A DNA stretch of 64,000 nucleotides from Kribbella sp. ALI-6-A. GTDB lineage: Bacteria; Actinomycetota; Actinomycetes; Propionibacteriales; Kribbellaceae. The notes under the pieces were generated by a model. That model did no database searches. It was not told the origin of the DNA and saw nothing but the letters and a program-made list of their open reading frames with translations. The stretch covers positions 186,001 through 250,000 of the forward strand of contig NZ_MTQN01000010.1 in NCBI RefSeq assembly GCF_001984195.1. Direction: 5' to 3'. The number at the start of each line of letters is the position of its first letter. Position 1 is the first letter of the stretch. Shown in pieces: positions 8,454 through 17,550 of the stretch. A program made the translations under genes and the position numbers.

Positions 8454-8457
8454 CCCG

Positions 8458-9081
8458 ATGTCCGCGCTGCCGTCCCACCTCGAGCTCGTCCAGGGCGTCG
8501 TGCTGCCGAAACCGGTCGGCGCGGATCCCGTCCTGGACTTCCTCAACACCCGGTCGGAGTGGACCGAGCGCGGGCCGGCGCGCAGTGAGTGGCTGACCAG
8601 CTTCGAGACGCTGGTGATCTGGACGGGCTACGTCGGCCTGCTCTCCGACGCCGGGGTGTTCCGGCTGATCGAGCTGGCCGCCGGCCGCCCGACCGACGCG
8701 GCGCGGCGGTTCGAGGCCGCGCTGGAGTTCCGCGCCGACCTGTACGACGTACTGACCGACTCCACCGCGACGTCGTCGTTCGCCGCGGTGGAGCGGGTGA
8801 TCGCCCGGGCCACCGCGCACCGGCGGTTGGTCCCGATGCCGACGCTGCACGGGCTGAGCGCCAGCTGGGACCTGCCGGAGGACCTCAACCTGCCGCTGGA
8901 CCACCTGGCGCTGCTGGCCGCCGACCTGCTCACCGGCGAGTCCCGCGCGCACGTCCGCCGTTGTCCGGGCGACGCCTGCGGCTGGCTCTTTCTCGACCCG
9001 CGCGGTCGCCGCCGCTGGTGCTCGATGGCCACCTGCGGAAACCGCGCCAAGGTCCGCGCCCACGCCGCCCGCACCCGCTGA
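8458..9081 (+). CDS. ABATE / CGNR zinc-finger transcriptional regulator
   Basis: 207 residues. The N-terminal ~150 residues fit the ABATE (putative stress-induced transcription regulator) domain, beginning PVGADPVLDFLNTRSEW. The C-terminal ~45 residues are a CGNR zinc finger: CPGDACGWLFLDPRGRRRWC followed by SMATCGNRAKVRAHAAR, with four Cys as likely zinc ligands. It probably binds DNA. It starts five bases after the SPFH gene and may be cotranscribed. Targets are unknown. Confidence 0.85.
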   Translation: MSALPSHLELVQGVVLPKPVGADPVLDFLNTRSEWTERGPARSEWLTSFETLVIWTGYVGLLSDAGVFRLIELAAGRPTDAARRFEAALEFRADLYDVLTDSTATSSFAAVERVIARATAHRRLVPMPTLHGLSASWDLPEDLNLPLDHLALLAADLLTGESRAHVRRCPGDACGWLFLDPRGRRRWCSMATCGNRAKVRAHAARTR

Positions 9082-9097
9082 ACGGTGAGGCAGCCCG

Positions 9098-10516
9098 TCA
9101 GGGCCGCCCGTACGTCTCCAGCAGCCGCAGCCAGATCTCGTTCACCGTCGGGTACGCCGGTACGGCGTGCCAGAGCCGGTCCAGCGGGATCTCGCCGACC
9201 ACCGCGACGGTCGCCGCCTGGAGCAGATCGCTGACCTCCGGCCCGACGAACGTCACGCCGAGGATCACCTTGCGGTCCTCGTCGACGATCATTCGCGCCT
9301 TGCCCTGATAGCCGTCCTGGCGCACGCTCGCGCCCGCCACGTTGCCGATGTCGTAGTCGACCGTGCGGATGGTGTAGCCCGCTTCCCGCGCGGCCTTCTC
9401 GGTCAGCCCGACCGAGGCGACCTCGGGATCGGTGAACGTCACCTGCGGCACCGCTTCGTGGTCGGCGGTCGCGACGTGCGTGCCCCACGGCTTGTCCGAC
9501 ACCCGCTTGCCGGTCGCCCGCGCCGCGATCACGTCACCGGCGGCCCGCGCCTGGTACTTGCCCTGATGGGTGAGCAGCGCCCGGTTGGTCACGTCGCCGA
9601 CGGCGTACAGCCAGTCGAAGCCCTCGACCCGCATCGTGTCGTCGGTCGGCAGCCAGTCGCCGGGCTTCAGCCCGATCGTGTCCAGGCCGAGGTCGTCGGT
9701 GCGCGGCTTGCGTCCGGTCGCGACCACGATCTCGTCGGCCTCGATCGTCTGTCCGTCGGAGGTCTCCACCGACACCGTCTTACCGTCGCGTCGGACCTTG
9801 GTGGTGGTCGTGTCGAGCAGCACGGTCGCGCCGAGCTCCCGCAGCGACTCGGCGACCAGCTCGCCCGCGAACGGCTCCAGCTGGGACAGCAGCTTGCCGC
9901 GCGAGATCACGGTCACCTCGGAGCCGAACCCGGCGTACGCCGTGGCCATCTCGACCGCGACGGTGCCGCCACCGATGATCGCCAGCCGGCCGGGCACCGA
10001 CTTGGCGCTGGTGATCTCGCGGCTGGCCCACGGCTCGGCCTCGCGCAGCCCGTCGATGTCCGGTACGACGGGGTCGGAGCCGGTCGCCACCGTGACCGCG
10101 TGCCGGGCCGTCAGCACCGTCGTACCGCCGTCCGGTGTGGTCACCGTGACTTCCTTGGGCCCGCTGAACCGGGCGTGGCCGCGGACCAGCGTGATGCCGG
10201 CGCCCTCGACCCATTTCACCTGGCCGGCGTCGTCCCAGTTGCTGGCGAACGAGTTCCGCCGGTCCAGCACCGCCTGGACGTCGAGCTTGCCGGTCACCGC
10301 CTGGGCCGCACCGGCGACGTGCTGCGCCGCTCGCAGCGCCTGGCCCGGTCGCAGCAGCGCCTTCGACGGCATGCAGGCCCAGTACGAGCACTCTCCGCCG
10401 ACGAGCTCGTGCTCGACCAGCGCGACGGTCAGTCCACCCTGCACCGCCCGGTCGGCCACGTTCTCGCCGACAGCTCCGGCGCCCAGCACGATCAGGTCGT
10501 AGTCGGCCGTCTCCAT
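9098..10516 (-). CDS. FAD-dependent pyridine nucleotide-disulfide oxidoreductase
   Basis: 472-residue homodimeric flavoprotein of the dihydrolipoamide dehydrogenase/mercuric reductase group. It has an N-terminal FAD motif (VLGAGAVGENVADRA), a redox-active Cys pair CSYWAC inside GGECSYWACMPSKALL with the family spacing, an NAD(P) motif (LAIIGGGTVAVEMATAYAGFG), a second FAD motif (YAVGDVTNRALLTHQGKYQA) and a dimerisation domain. The C-terminus carries HAVPAYPTVNEIW instead of the usual HAHPTLSE, so the proton-relay His is displaced. It is therefore not a confident Lpd; the substrate may be a thiol, quinone or metal. No partner genes of a dehydrogenase complex are nearby. Confidence 0.85.
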   Translation of the reverse strand: METADYDLIVLGAGAVGENVADRAVQGGLTVALVEHELVGGECSYWACMPSKALLRPGQALRAAQHVAGAAQAVTGKLDVQAVLDRRNSFASNWDDAGQVKWVEGAGITLVRGHARFSGPKEVTVTTPDGGTTVLTARHAVTVATGSDPVVPDIDGLREAEPWASREITSAKSVPGRLAIIGGGTVAVEMATAYAGFGSEVTVISRGKLLSQLEPFAGELVAESLRELGATVLLDTTTTKVRRDGKTVSVETSDGQTIEADEIVVATGRKPRTDDLGLDTIGLKPGDWLPTDDTMRVEGFDWLYAVGDVTNRALLTHQGKYQARAAGDVIAARATGKRVSDKPWGTHVATADHEAVPQVTFTDPEVASVGLTEKAAREAGYTIRTVDYDIGNVAGASVRQDGYQGKARMIVDEDRKVILGVTFVGPEVSDLLQAATVAVVGEIPLDRLWHAVPAYPTVNEIWLRLLETYGRP

Positions 10517-10613
10517 GTCCCCTGCATATCACCCGCGGACGATGCCCGTTCGCAACTTCCGGCGCACCGGCCGCATCTAGTTCGTGACCGGTAATCCGCG
10601 GGAGGTGGGTCCT

Positions 10614-11900
10614 GTGCGCAGAATCGCGCTGGTGACGGCTGCTGGACTGGTACCGACGCTCGGGCTGGTGAGCCCGGCCCAGGCGGCCGATCCGGCGCCG
10701 ACGAACGTCAAGGTCGCGTGGTCCAGCGCCGCGCACACGCACGTCCGGGTGACCTGGGACGAGGCGGTCGCCGCGCCGAACCGGATCTACCCGCAGTACC
10801 CGTCGGGCGTCGGGGGCGAGACCACGACGACCGCCGCCGCACCGAACCAGGTGGACCTGCCGGTGGCCGCGTTCCGCAACGAGCCGTCGGTCCGGATCGC
10901 CGTGTACGCCGGCCCGGTGGGCACCGGCCCGGCCGGTCTCTCGGTGCCCTTCGACACCCTCACCCCGGGCGAGCCCGTGATCGACCAGATGATCGCCAAG
11001 GGCGACAACACCTACACGATGACCTGGCGCTCCGGCCCGCCGAAGCCGGATCCCAACGCGGGCGACCCGCTCGACCTGACCAACGGGCCGCACCACTTCC
11101 AGCTCTACGCCAGCCGGGCCACCGTGACGATCTGGGACGTCGTGGTGCCGTGGACCACGGCGACGACGGCCACCTTCCTGACCACCGACAAACCGCCGAT
11201 CCACCTCGGCCTGTACGACCGCAACGAGTGGACCGCGAACTCGGCCGGGAAGTCGCTGGCGCTCGACTACGAGCGGTTCGGTCCGGTCACCATCCCGGCC
11301 TCGACGACCTACGGGCAGCCGACGGTGATCACCGGTGTGATCGAGCGGCTGAGCCGGTTCTGCGACCCCGGACCGTGCTGGGAGATGCGGACCGGCGAGG
11401 CGCCGCGGCCGGTGGTCCTGCAGGCGCGCAACACCACGGGCGCGCCCTGGTACGTCGTGGGGTCGGTCCAGAGCCAGGCCGACGGGCGGTTCCGGTTCGC
11501 TCCGGTCGCTCGCGGCACGAGGGAGTACCGGATCGCCGTACCGGACCAGCTGACCAGCGACAGCTTCGGTCTCGGCGTCATCGGTCCGGCCTCGACCACG
11601 CTGACCCGCCCGCGGGTGCTCGCGTCGTTCGCCGACCCGACGGTGAAACTGGGGCAGCCGGCCCGGGCCAGGATCTCCGTCTCGCCGGCGGTGAACGTCC
11701 GCACCACGCTGCAGCGCTGGGACGGCACGGCCTGGCGGGACCTGAAGTGGGTCTACCTGAGCAGCGGCTGGGGCGACTACACGTTTGCCGCGACGCAGCG
11801 CGGCTCGTACGCCTACCGGTTCCTGGTCCCGTCCTTCACCTACGGCGGCCTGCCGCTGGCCTGGCAGGTCTCCCCGACGTTCGTCCTGACCGCTAGTTGA
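10614..11900 (+). CDS. Secreted beta-rich protein of unknown function
   Basis: About 428 residues from GTG 10614, chosen because GGAGG lies eight bases upstream and it gives a clean signal peptide (VRRIALVTAAG... ending SPAQA-AD). The mature part is rich in Thr, Val, Pro and Trp, with alternating strands typical of Ig/fibronectin-III-like sandwiches. Two similar-looking late segments, around STTYGQPTVITGVIE and DPTVKLGQPARARISVSP, may be repeated bacterial Ig-like units. One Cys pair (CDPGPC) could form a disulfide. No catalytic motif is seen. Its last 8 bases overlap the convergent gene. Confidence 0.7.
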   Translation: MRRIALVTAAGLVPTLGLVSPAQAADPAPTNVKVAWSSAAHTHVRVTWDEAVAAPNRIYPQYPSGVGGETTTTAAAPNQVDLPVAAFRNEPSVRIAVYAGPVGTGPAGLSVPFDTLTPGEPVIDQMIAKGDNTYTMTWRSGPPKPDPNAGDPLDLTNGPHHFQLYASRATVTIWDVVVPWTTATTATFLTTDKPPIHLGLYDRNEWTANSAGKSLALDYERFGPVTIPASTTYGQPTVITGVIERLSRFCDPGPCWEMRTGEAPRPVVLQARNTTGAPWYVVGSVQSQADGRFRFAPVARGTREYRIAVPDQLTSDSFGLGVIGPASTTLTRPRVLASFADPTVKLGQPARARISVSPAVNVRTTLQRWDGTAWRDLKWVYLSSGWGDYTFAATQRGSYAYRFLVPSFTYGGLPLAWQVSPTFVLTAS

Positions 11901-12624
11901 ACAGCGCCGGGTCGACCGCGATCCAGGTGTGCCGGGCGCGGGCCAGGATCCGGCCGTCGGAGTCGTACAGCGTGGTGGCGGTGAACGTCTTGCGGCCGGA
12001 CTCGCCGAGATTGCGGCCCATGATCACGCAGGGCTCGCCGATCTGCGGCCGCGCGTCGATGCAGGCCGTCATCTGACCGAGCACCGACGGGCGGCCCTCC
12101 AGGTCGATGCTCCATCCACCCGGACAGTCGAGCGCCGCCCAGAGATGGACCGGCGAAACCAGATCGTCGGAGTCGGCCAACGTGGTCGCCGGTGTCCAGG
12201 TGCACGCGGTCCGGCCGTCGCCGAGCAGACCGGGCCGCAGCCGCAGTCCGTACTCGTTGTCCGGTCCGCACGTGTAGCAGCCGGGGAACGGATGGTTCGT
12301 CAGTCCCCGGTACGACGCCTCGGCCGCGCGCGCCTCGTCGTACTGGACCGGGTCGATCGCGGCCTCGTCGAGCACACCGTCCGGCACGGGCTCGGCCTCC
12401 GCGACGACCGTGTCGTCGGAGGTCCGGAGGAACGCGCTGTGCGCGGAGGTGCTCAGGCCGAGGTCGGTCTCGAGCGGCGGCGGCATCCGCAGGGTGACCC
12501 GGGGAACGCTGCCGTCGGCCCCTTGCAGGCTGGTCCCCACCAGACCGGCCGTGTAGCCGCCGTTCGCGGAGCGGTCCGGGCCCCGGAAGCGGCGCTCGAT
12601 CCGCAGCACCTCGTGCGTCGTCAT
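11893..12624 (-). CDS. Hot-dog fold thioesterase-like protein
   Basis: 243 residues from ATG 12624; a GTG six bases upstream is an alternative. Features suggesting an acyl-CoA thioesterase/hydratase fold are ANGGYTAGLV near the N-terminus, a paired second half with DLVSPVHLWAALDCPGG and the closing GRILARARHTWI. A Cys pair in GCYTCGPDNEYGLRL is conserved-looking and unusual. No catalytic residue can be assigned with confidence. The gene is convergent with, and overlaps by 8 bp, the secreted-protein gene. Confidence 0.6.
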   Translation of the reverse strand: MTTHEVLRIERRFRGPDRSANGGYTAGLVGTSLQGADGSVPRVTLRMPPPLETDLGLSTSAHSAFLRTSDDTVVAEAEPVPDGVLDEAAIDPVQYDEARAAEASYRGLTNHPFPGCYTCGPDNEYGLRLRPGLLGDGRTACTWTPATTLADSDDLVSPVHLWAALDCPGGWSIDLEGRPSVLGQMTACIDARPQIGEPCVIMGRNLGESGRKTFTATTLYDSDGRILARARHTWIAVDPALFN

Positions 12625-12804
12625 GCCCACCGACCTTAACCGGCGGTCCGCAGCGTGGTTCGCGTGGTCCTTGCCGGCCGACCCCTCGTCGCGGGCGTGC
12701 GGGTGTGGTCATGGTGGCTCCGAAGACCCGAGATCGTGCCGATGGCCTGCACGGTCAAGGGTTTTCCCGCGTCTTGAGCAGATTTACTGCCCTGAGCACT
12801 CTCA

Positions 12805-12822
12805 TTCAAACGTCCGTTTGAA
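12805..12822. promoter_or_regulatory. Inverted-repeat operator upstream of tetR
   Basis: TTCAAACG-TC-CGTTTGAA is a perfect 8-2-8 inverted repeat. It is followed two bases later by TATGCT (12824-12829), a likely -10 box. A repressor here would block the promoter of the downstream TetR gene, so autoregulation is likely. Confidence 0.7.
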
Positions 12823-12899
12823 CTATGCTGACTGCAGGCTACGGCGCGTGAGCAGGTGGGGTGCCTGAGCGAGCGGTGGCCGGGGGGAAGGAGAGCTCT

Positions 12900-13529
12900 G
12901 TGGACACACCACCCGTGGAATCGACCCGGGAACGGTTGCTCAACATCGCCGAGCAGCGGTTCGGCGAGGGCGGCTACGAAGGAACCTCACTGCGCGCGAT
13001 CACGGTCGCGGCGGCCGCGAACATCGCGGCGGTCAACTACCACTTCGGGTCCAAGGAAGCCCTCTTGCGGGCGGCGGTCGCCCGCGCGATGGCGCCGGTC
13101 AACACCGAACGGCGACGCCGGCTGGACCAGTTGGAGGCGGCCGGGCAGCCGACCGCCGAGCAACTGATCCGGGCCTTCATCGAGCCGGGGCTGGAACTCG
13201 TGCTGCGCCGGGGAGAGCGCGGCGCGATCGTGGCGCGGTTCATCGGCCGGGTCGCGTTCGACCCCAGTCGCCGGATCCGGGAGCTGTACGCCGCGGAAAC
13301 GGATCCGGTCGAGGCCCGGTACCTGGCCGCGCTGCAGCAGGCGTTGCCCCGGGCGGCGCCGGAGTCGGTCGCCTTCGGCTACGCCAACATGCTCGGCCTG
13401 CTCGCGTTGCACCAGTCGCAAGCGCTGTCGCGAGCCCCGGACGCCGACGATCTCGAGGATCCCGGTAAGTTGGCGGAGAACCTGATCGCCTTCCTGGTGG
13501 CCGCCTTCGACCGTGGCCTGCGCGCCTGA
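12900..13529 (+). CDS. TetR/AcrR family transcriptional regulator
   Basis: 209 residues from GTG 12900, with AAGGAG about seven bases upstream. HTH at residues ~8-55 (STRERLLNIAEQRFGEGGYE, then ANIAAVNYHFGSKEALLRAA). The C-terminal domain (RGAIVARFIGRVAFDPSRRI) resembles that of regulators controlling fatty-acid or xenobiotic genes. There is no divergent partner; it stands alone between the thioesterase-like gene and the amino-sugar operon, and its target other than itself is not visible. Confidence 0.85.
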   Translation: MDTPPVESTRERLLNIAEQRFGEGGYEGTSLRAITVAAAANIAAVNYHFGSKEALLRAAVARAMAPVNTERRRRLDQLEAAGQPTAEQLIRAFIEPGLELVLRRGERGAIVARFIGRVAFDPSRRIRELYAAETDPVEARYLAALQQALPRAAPESVAFGYANMLGLLALHQSQALSRAPDADDLEDPGKLAENLIAFLVAAFDRGLRA

Positions 13530-13648
13530 GGGCACGGACCGGACGAACGGCCCGTCGCCGGCGCGAAGTGGCGGGCCACTCGGTCCAGTGGTCTGGTCGG
13601 AACTGTCCATCAATTGCTCACGGATGTTCGAACCCCTGGGTAACGCTG

Positions 13649-13654
13649 CATAAT
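13649..13654 (+). promoter_or_regulatory. Candidate -10 box of the amino-sugar operon
   Basis: CATAAT ends eight bases before GTG 13663, and no Shine-Dalgarno lies between, so the first cistron is probably leaderless. A weak TTCGAA at 13627-13632 could be the -35 element. Confidence 0.45.
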
Positions 13655-13662
13655 GGCGCTCC

Positions 13663-14631
13663 GTGGAGCCCTGTGAAGTCGTGGTCGCCGTCGATCTCGG
13701 TGGAACCCGGATGAAGTGCGGCCTGGTCGCCGCCGACGGTGCCGTGCTGCACCGCGAGACCAGGCCCACCCCGCGGACTGTCCCCGATCGCAACGACGGC
13801 GGCCGCGCGGTGCTCGACGCGCTGCTGGAAACCGTGGTCGAGCTCGGCCAGAAGGCCGCCGCCGACGGGCACACCGTGCGCGCGGTCGGCGTCGTCGTGC
13901 CGGGCATCATCGACGCCGAGCACGGCACGGTCAGCGCGGAGAACCTGCTCTGGGTCGGTACGCCGGTCCTCGCCGAACTGCAAGCCGCCGTCGGCCCCGG
14001 CCGGCAGGTCGTCCTGGCCCACGACGTCCGCGGTGGCGGTTACGCCGAGCTGCGCCAGGGCGCCTTGAAGGGCACCACGAACTCACTGTTCCTTCCGCTC
14101 GGCACGGGCATCGCCGCCGCGATGGTCGTCGACGGTTCCCTGGTCAGCGGCGACGGGTATGCCGGCGAGCTCGGCCACACCCGCTTCGTGCACGGACAAG
14201 CCGCCGAACTCTGCGCCTGCGGCCAGTACGGCTGCCTCGAGACGGTCGCGTCCGCCGCCGCCCTGGCCCGCCGGTACGGCGTACGGACCGGTCGCGTGGT
14301 CGACGGTGCGCGCGAGGTGCTGGAACTGCTGGCCGAGGGCGACGCCGACGCCGCGATCGTGTGGGAGGAGGCGCTGGCCGCGCTGGTCGACGCGCTCGTG
14401 CTCTACACGACGCTGGTCGCGCCGACCCGGATCGCGATCGGCGGTGGACTGGTCGGCGCCGGCGAGACGCTGCTCGCGCCGTTGCGGGCCGGGCTGCACG
14501 AGCGGCTGACGTTCCAGCGCGAGCCGGAGATCGTCGCCGCGGTGCTCGGCGAGGACGCGGGCTGCCTCGGCGCGGCCCTGATGGCGTGGGACCGGGTGAC
14601 GCTGGACGAGAGCGGAGAGCAGGGCGGATGA
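13663..14631 (+). CDS. ROK family sugar kinase
   Basis: 322-residue ATP-dependent hexose or N-acetylhexosamine kinase. The N-terminal phosphate loop is VAVDLGGTRMKCGLV, the ATP motif LFLPLGTGIAAAMVVDG, and the structural zinc cluster of ROK enzymes is CACGQYGCLETVAS, after HTRFVHG. Gene order with a NagA-type deacetylase argues for an N-acetylglucosamine or N-acetylgalactosamine kinase rather than glucokinase. No HTH precedes the kinase fold, so it is an enzyme and not a ROK repressor. The stop overlaps the next ATG (ATGA). Confidence 0.85.
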   Translation: MEPCEVVVAVDLGGTRMKCGLVAADGAVLHRETRPTPRTVPDRNDGGRAVLDALLETVVELGQKAAADGHTVRAVGVVVPGIIDAEHGTVSAENLLWVGTPVLAELQAAVGPGRQVVLAHDVRGGGYAELRQGALKGTTNSLFLPLGTGIAAAMVVDGSLVSGDGYAGELGHTRFVHGQAAELCACGQYGCLETVASAAALARRYGVRTGRVVDGAREVLELLAEGDADAAIVWEEALAALVDALVLYTTLVAPTRIAIGGGLVGAGETLLAPLRAGLHERLTFQREPEIVAAVLGEDAGCLGAALMAWDRVTLDESGEQGG

Positions 14632-15800
14632 CGACGTACAAGGTGGGCCGGCTGGTGACGCCGGACGACGTGCTGGAAAGCGCGTGGATCCAGGTCGAGG
14701 ACGGCGACATCATCGCCTTCGGCCGCCGGTCCGAGGGCATGCCGGCCGACGGCAAGCGGCCGGAGGACCTGGGCGACGCGACCGTCGTGCCGGGGTTCGT
14801 GGACATCCACACCCACGGTGGCGGCGGGGCGACGTACACGACGACCGATCCGGACCAGGCGCGCAAGGTCGCCGCGTTCCACGCCCGGCACGGCACCACG
14901 ACGACGATGGCCAGCCTGGTCACCGCGCCGCTGGACGACATCGTCTCGCAGATCGCCTGCCTGGCCGACCTGGTCACCGACGGCGTGATCGCGGGCGTCC
15001 ACCTGGAAGGCCCGTTCCTGTCCGAGGCGCGGTGCGGAGCCCACGAGCCGACGTTGCTGCGCGACCCGGTCGAGGGTGACGTCGCCAAGGTGCTGAGCGA
15101 CGCGGTGAAGATGGTGACGATCGCTCCCGAGCTCGAGCACGGGCTGGACGCGATCCGCCAGGTCGTCGACGCCGGAGCGGTCGCCGCGCTCGGGCACACC
15201 GACGCGACGTACGAGCAGATGATCGCCGGGGCGGACGCCGGGGCGACCGTCGCGACCCACCTGTTCAACGGGATGCGGCCCTTCCACCACCGCGACCCCG
15301 GGCCGGTCGGTGCCGCGCTCAACGATCCGCGGTTGCTGCTCGAGGTGATCAACGACGGCCTGCACCTGGACCCGCAGGTGGTCCGGGTCGCGCTGGCCGC
15401 GGCCGGGGTGAACCGGATCGCGCTGATCACCGACGCGATCGTCGCGGCCGGAATGCCCAACGGGCGTTACCGATTGGGCGATCTCGAGGTCGACGTGAAC
15501 GACGGACTGGCCACGCTCGCGCACGGCTCGCACTCGATCGCCGGCAGCACCCTGACGATGGATGTTGCCTACCGCAACGCTGTGAACGCCGGGGTCTCGC
15601 TGGTGGACGCGTCCCGGATGGCCTCGACCACGCCGGCCGAGGCGTTCGGCTGGTACAACGTCGGCGGCATCGAGACCGGCAAGCGGGCCGACCTGGTCGT
15701 GCTCGACGACGACTACACGGTGCGGAAGGTGATGCGCGGCGGCGCGTGGATCGACCGCGAGGCCGAGGCCCCGGCGACCGACGCCGACGCCGGCCGATGA
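14628..15800 (+). CDS. nagA: N-acetylhexosamine-6-phosphate deacetylase (NagA/AgaA type)
   Basis: 390-residue amidohydrolase that removes acetate from GlcNAc-6-P or GalNAc-6-P. Metal and catalytic motifs in order are PGFVDIHTHGGGG, GVHLEGPFLSE (metal Glu), ALGHTDATYEQM, ATHLFNGMRPFHHR, INDGLHL, ITDAI (catalytic Asp) and AGSTLTMDVAYRN. It overlaps both neighbours by ATGA. In this operon the downstream genes are of tagatose type, so the physiological substrate may be GalNAc-6-P; sequence alone does not separate NagA from AgaA. Confidence 0.92.
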   Translation: MTTYKVGRLVTPDDVLESAWIQVEDGDIIAFGRRSEGMPADGKRPEDLGDATVVPGFVDIHTHGGGGATYTTTDPDQARKVAAFHARHGTTTTMASLVTAPLDDIVSQIACLADLVTDGVIAGVHLEGPFLSEARCGAHEPTLLRDPVEGDVAKVLSDAVKMVTIAPELEHGLDAIRQVVDAGAVAALGHTDATYEQMIAGADAGATVATHLFNGMRPFHHRDPGPVGAALNDPRLLLEVINDGLHLDPQVVRVALAAAGVNRIALITDAIVAAGMPNGRYRLGDLEVDVNDGLATLAHGSHSIAGSTLTMDVAYRNAVNAGVSLVDASRMASTTPAEAFGWYNVGGIETGKRADLVVLDDDYTVRKVMRGGAWIDREAEAPATDADAGR

Positions 15801-16705
15801 TCGGCACCGTCACGCTCAACCTGGCGCTCGACGTCACCTACGCCGTCGACGAACTGGTTGTCGGCGGGAGTCACCGGGTCCGGGAGGTCCGGCAACGGGC
15901 CGGCGGCAAGGGAATCAACGTCGCCCGGGTCGCCGCGACCCTCGGCCATCAGGTCCTCGCCCTCGGCTTCGTCGGCGGGGTGACCGGTGAGATCGTCGCG
16001 GCCGAGCTGTTCGACGCCGGCCTGACCGCGCTGCTCACCCCGATCCACGCCGAGACCCGCCGAACCGTTGCCATCGTCAACAATATCGACGGTGACGCCA
16101 CGATCTTCAACGAGACCGGGCCGGCCGTCACCGCCGACGAGTGGCGCGCCTTCCACGACCGGATGCCGTGGGGCCGGCTGGACGTCCTGGCGTGCTCGGG
16201 CAGTCTGCCGCCCGGTCTGCCCACCAACGCGTACGCCGAGCTCGCGGTCCGCGCCTGGCAGCACGACGTACCGACCGTGATCGACACCGGTGGTCCGGCG
16301 CTGCTCGCCGCGGCCGAGGCCGGTGCGGTGGTCCGGTCGAACGCGGCCGAGCTGCACGAAGCCCTCGGCGACGAGCTGACCGTCGAGGACGGCGCCCGCA
16401 GGCTGGTCGACTTCGGCGCCACCGCCGCGGTGATCACCGACGGTCCCCGCGGCATGGTCGCCGCGAACCGCGACGGTGTCTGGCGTGCGGACCCGGTCGA
16501 GCGAGTGGCCGGAAACCCCACCGGCGCAGGCGATGCGTGCACCGCCGTGGTGGCCGCCGCGATCGCGGAGTCGCCGCGGCCGGACTGGTCGCTGGTCCTC
16601 AAGTCCGCGGTGGCCGCCTCGGCCGCCGCCGTCCTCACACCGGTTGCCGGTGACATCGATCTGGCCGCGTACCGGCGGTGGCAGCCGCAGGTCGTCGTTC
16701 GTTAG
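15797..16705 (+). CDS. PfkB family sugar-phosphate kinase (1-PFK / tagatose-6-P kinase type)
   Basis: 302 residues from ATG 15797, which overlaps the nagA stop. It is an LacC/FruK-type ribokinase-fold kinase: N-terminal IGTVTLNLALDVTYAVDEL, RQRAGGKGINVARV, and the PfkB signature with the catalytic Asp in GNPTGAGDACTAVVAAA. It would phosphorylate tagatose-6-P or fructose-1-P to the bisphosphate. Next to a class II aldolase and a hexosamine deacetylase, tagatose-6-P is the most economical guess. Confidence 0.85.
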   Translation: MIGTVTLNLALDVTYAVDELVVGGSHRVREVRQRAGGKGINVARVAATLGHQVLALGFVGGVTGEIVAAELFDAGLTALLTPIHAETRRTVAIVNNIDGDATIFNETGPAVTADEWRAFHDRMPWGRLDVLACSGSLPPGLPTNAYAELAVRAWQHDVPTVIDTGGPALLAAAEAGAVVRSNAAELHEALGDELTVEDGARRLVDFGATAAVITDGPRGMVAANRDGVWRADPVERVAGNPTGAGDACTAVVAAAIAESPRPDWSLVLKSAVAASAAAVLTPVAGDIDLAAYRRWQPQVVVR

Positions 16706-16713
16706 GAGAGCTC

Positions 16714-17550
16714 ATGCCGTTGGTGTCCGGAGCCGAGGTCGTACTGGCCGCTGCCCAGGCGGGCCGTGGAGTCGGCGCGTTCAACGTGATCCAGCTGGAG
16801 CACGCGGCCGCGCTGATCGCCGGCGCCGAGCAGGTCGGTGCGCCGGTGATCCTGCAGATCAGCGAGAACGCCGTGAAGTACCACGGCGCGCTCAAGCCGA
16901 TCGGCGTCGCCACCCTGGCCGCCGCGGCCGCGGCGAGCGTGCCGGTCGTCGTACACCTCGACCACGCGATGGATCGCGACCTGGTCACCGAGGCGGTGTC
17001 GCTCGGCTTCACCTCGGTGATGTTCGACGCCTCCAAGCTGGAGTACGCCGACAACGTCGCGGCGACCACCGAGGTGACCGCGTACTGCCACGATCACGGG
17101 GTTTTCGTCGAGGCCGAAATCGGTGAGGTCGGCGGCAAGGACGGCGTGCACGCACCCGGTGCACGCACCCGCCCGGACGAGGCGCTGGCCTTCGCCGAGG
17201 CGACCGGCGTCGACGCGCTCGCGGTGGCGGTCGGGTCGTCGCACGCGATGACCGAGCGGACCGCCGAACTGGACTTCACGCTGATCGGCGAGCTGCGGTC
17301 CGCCGTACCGGTTCCGCTGGTGCTGCACGGGTCGTCCGGTGTCGCCGACGCCGACCTGACCCGCGCGGTCGAGGCCGGGATGACGAAGGTGAACATCGCG
17401 ACCCACCTGAACAACGTCTTCACCGGCGTCGTCCGCGAGATCCTGGCCGATCAGCCGAAGCTGGTCGACACCCGCAAGTACCTCGGCCCCGCCCGTACGG
17501 CGGTCGCGGCCGAGGTAGCTCGCTTGCTGACGGTGCTGAAGGCCGTCTAG
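16714..17550 (+). CDS. Class II fructose/tagatose-bisphosphate aldolase
   Basis: 278 residues from ATG 16714, with TAGGAG five bases upstream; the longer reading overlaps the kinase. It is a zinc aldolase: VGAFNVIQLEHAAAL at the N-terminus, PVVVHLDHAMD with the catalytic Asp and first Zn His, FVEAEIGEVGGKDG, a DALAVAVGSSHA segment with a Zn His, and VLHGSSGV with the third. Length and motifs fit the GatY/KbaY/AgaY group. The product would be glyceraldehyde-3-P plus DHAP. Its TAG stop shares the four bases CTAG with the convergent permease stop. Confidence 0.9.
   Translation: MPLVSGAEVVLAAAQAGRGVGAFNVIQLEHAAALIAGAEQVGAPVILQISENAVKYHGALKPIGVATLAAAAAASVPVVVHLDHAMDRDLVTEAVSLGFTSVMFDASKLEYADNVAATTEVTAYCHDHGVFVEAEIGEVGGKDGVHAPGARTRPDEALAFAEATGVDALAVAVGSSHAMTERTAELDFTLIGELRSAVPVPLVLHGSSGVADADLTRAVEAGMTKVNIATHLNNVFTGVVREILADQPKLVDTRKYLGPARTAVAAEVARLLTVLKAV

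Noticed and set aside
13620..13640. tRNA T-loop-like sequence GTTCGAACCCC
   Set aside because: No cloverleaf arms or acceptor stem can be built around it; it lies in the promoter of the amino-sugar operon.
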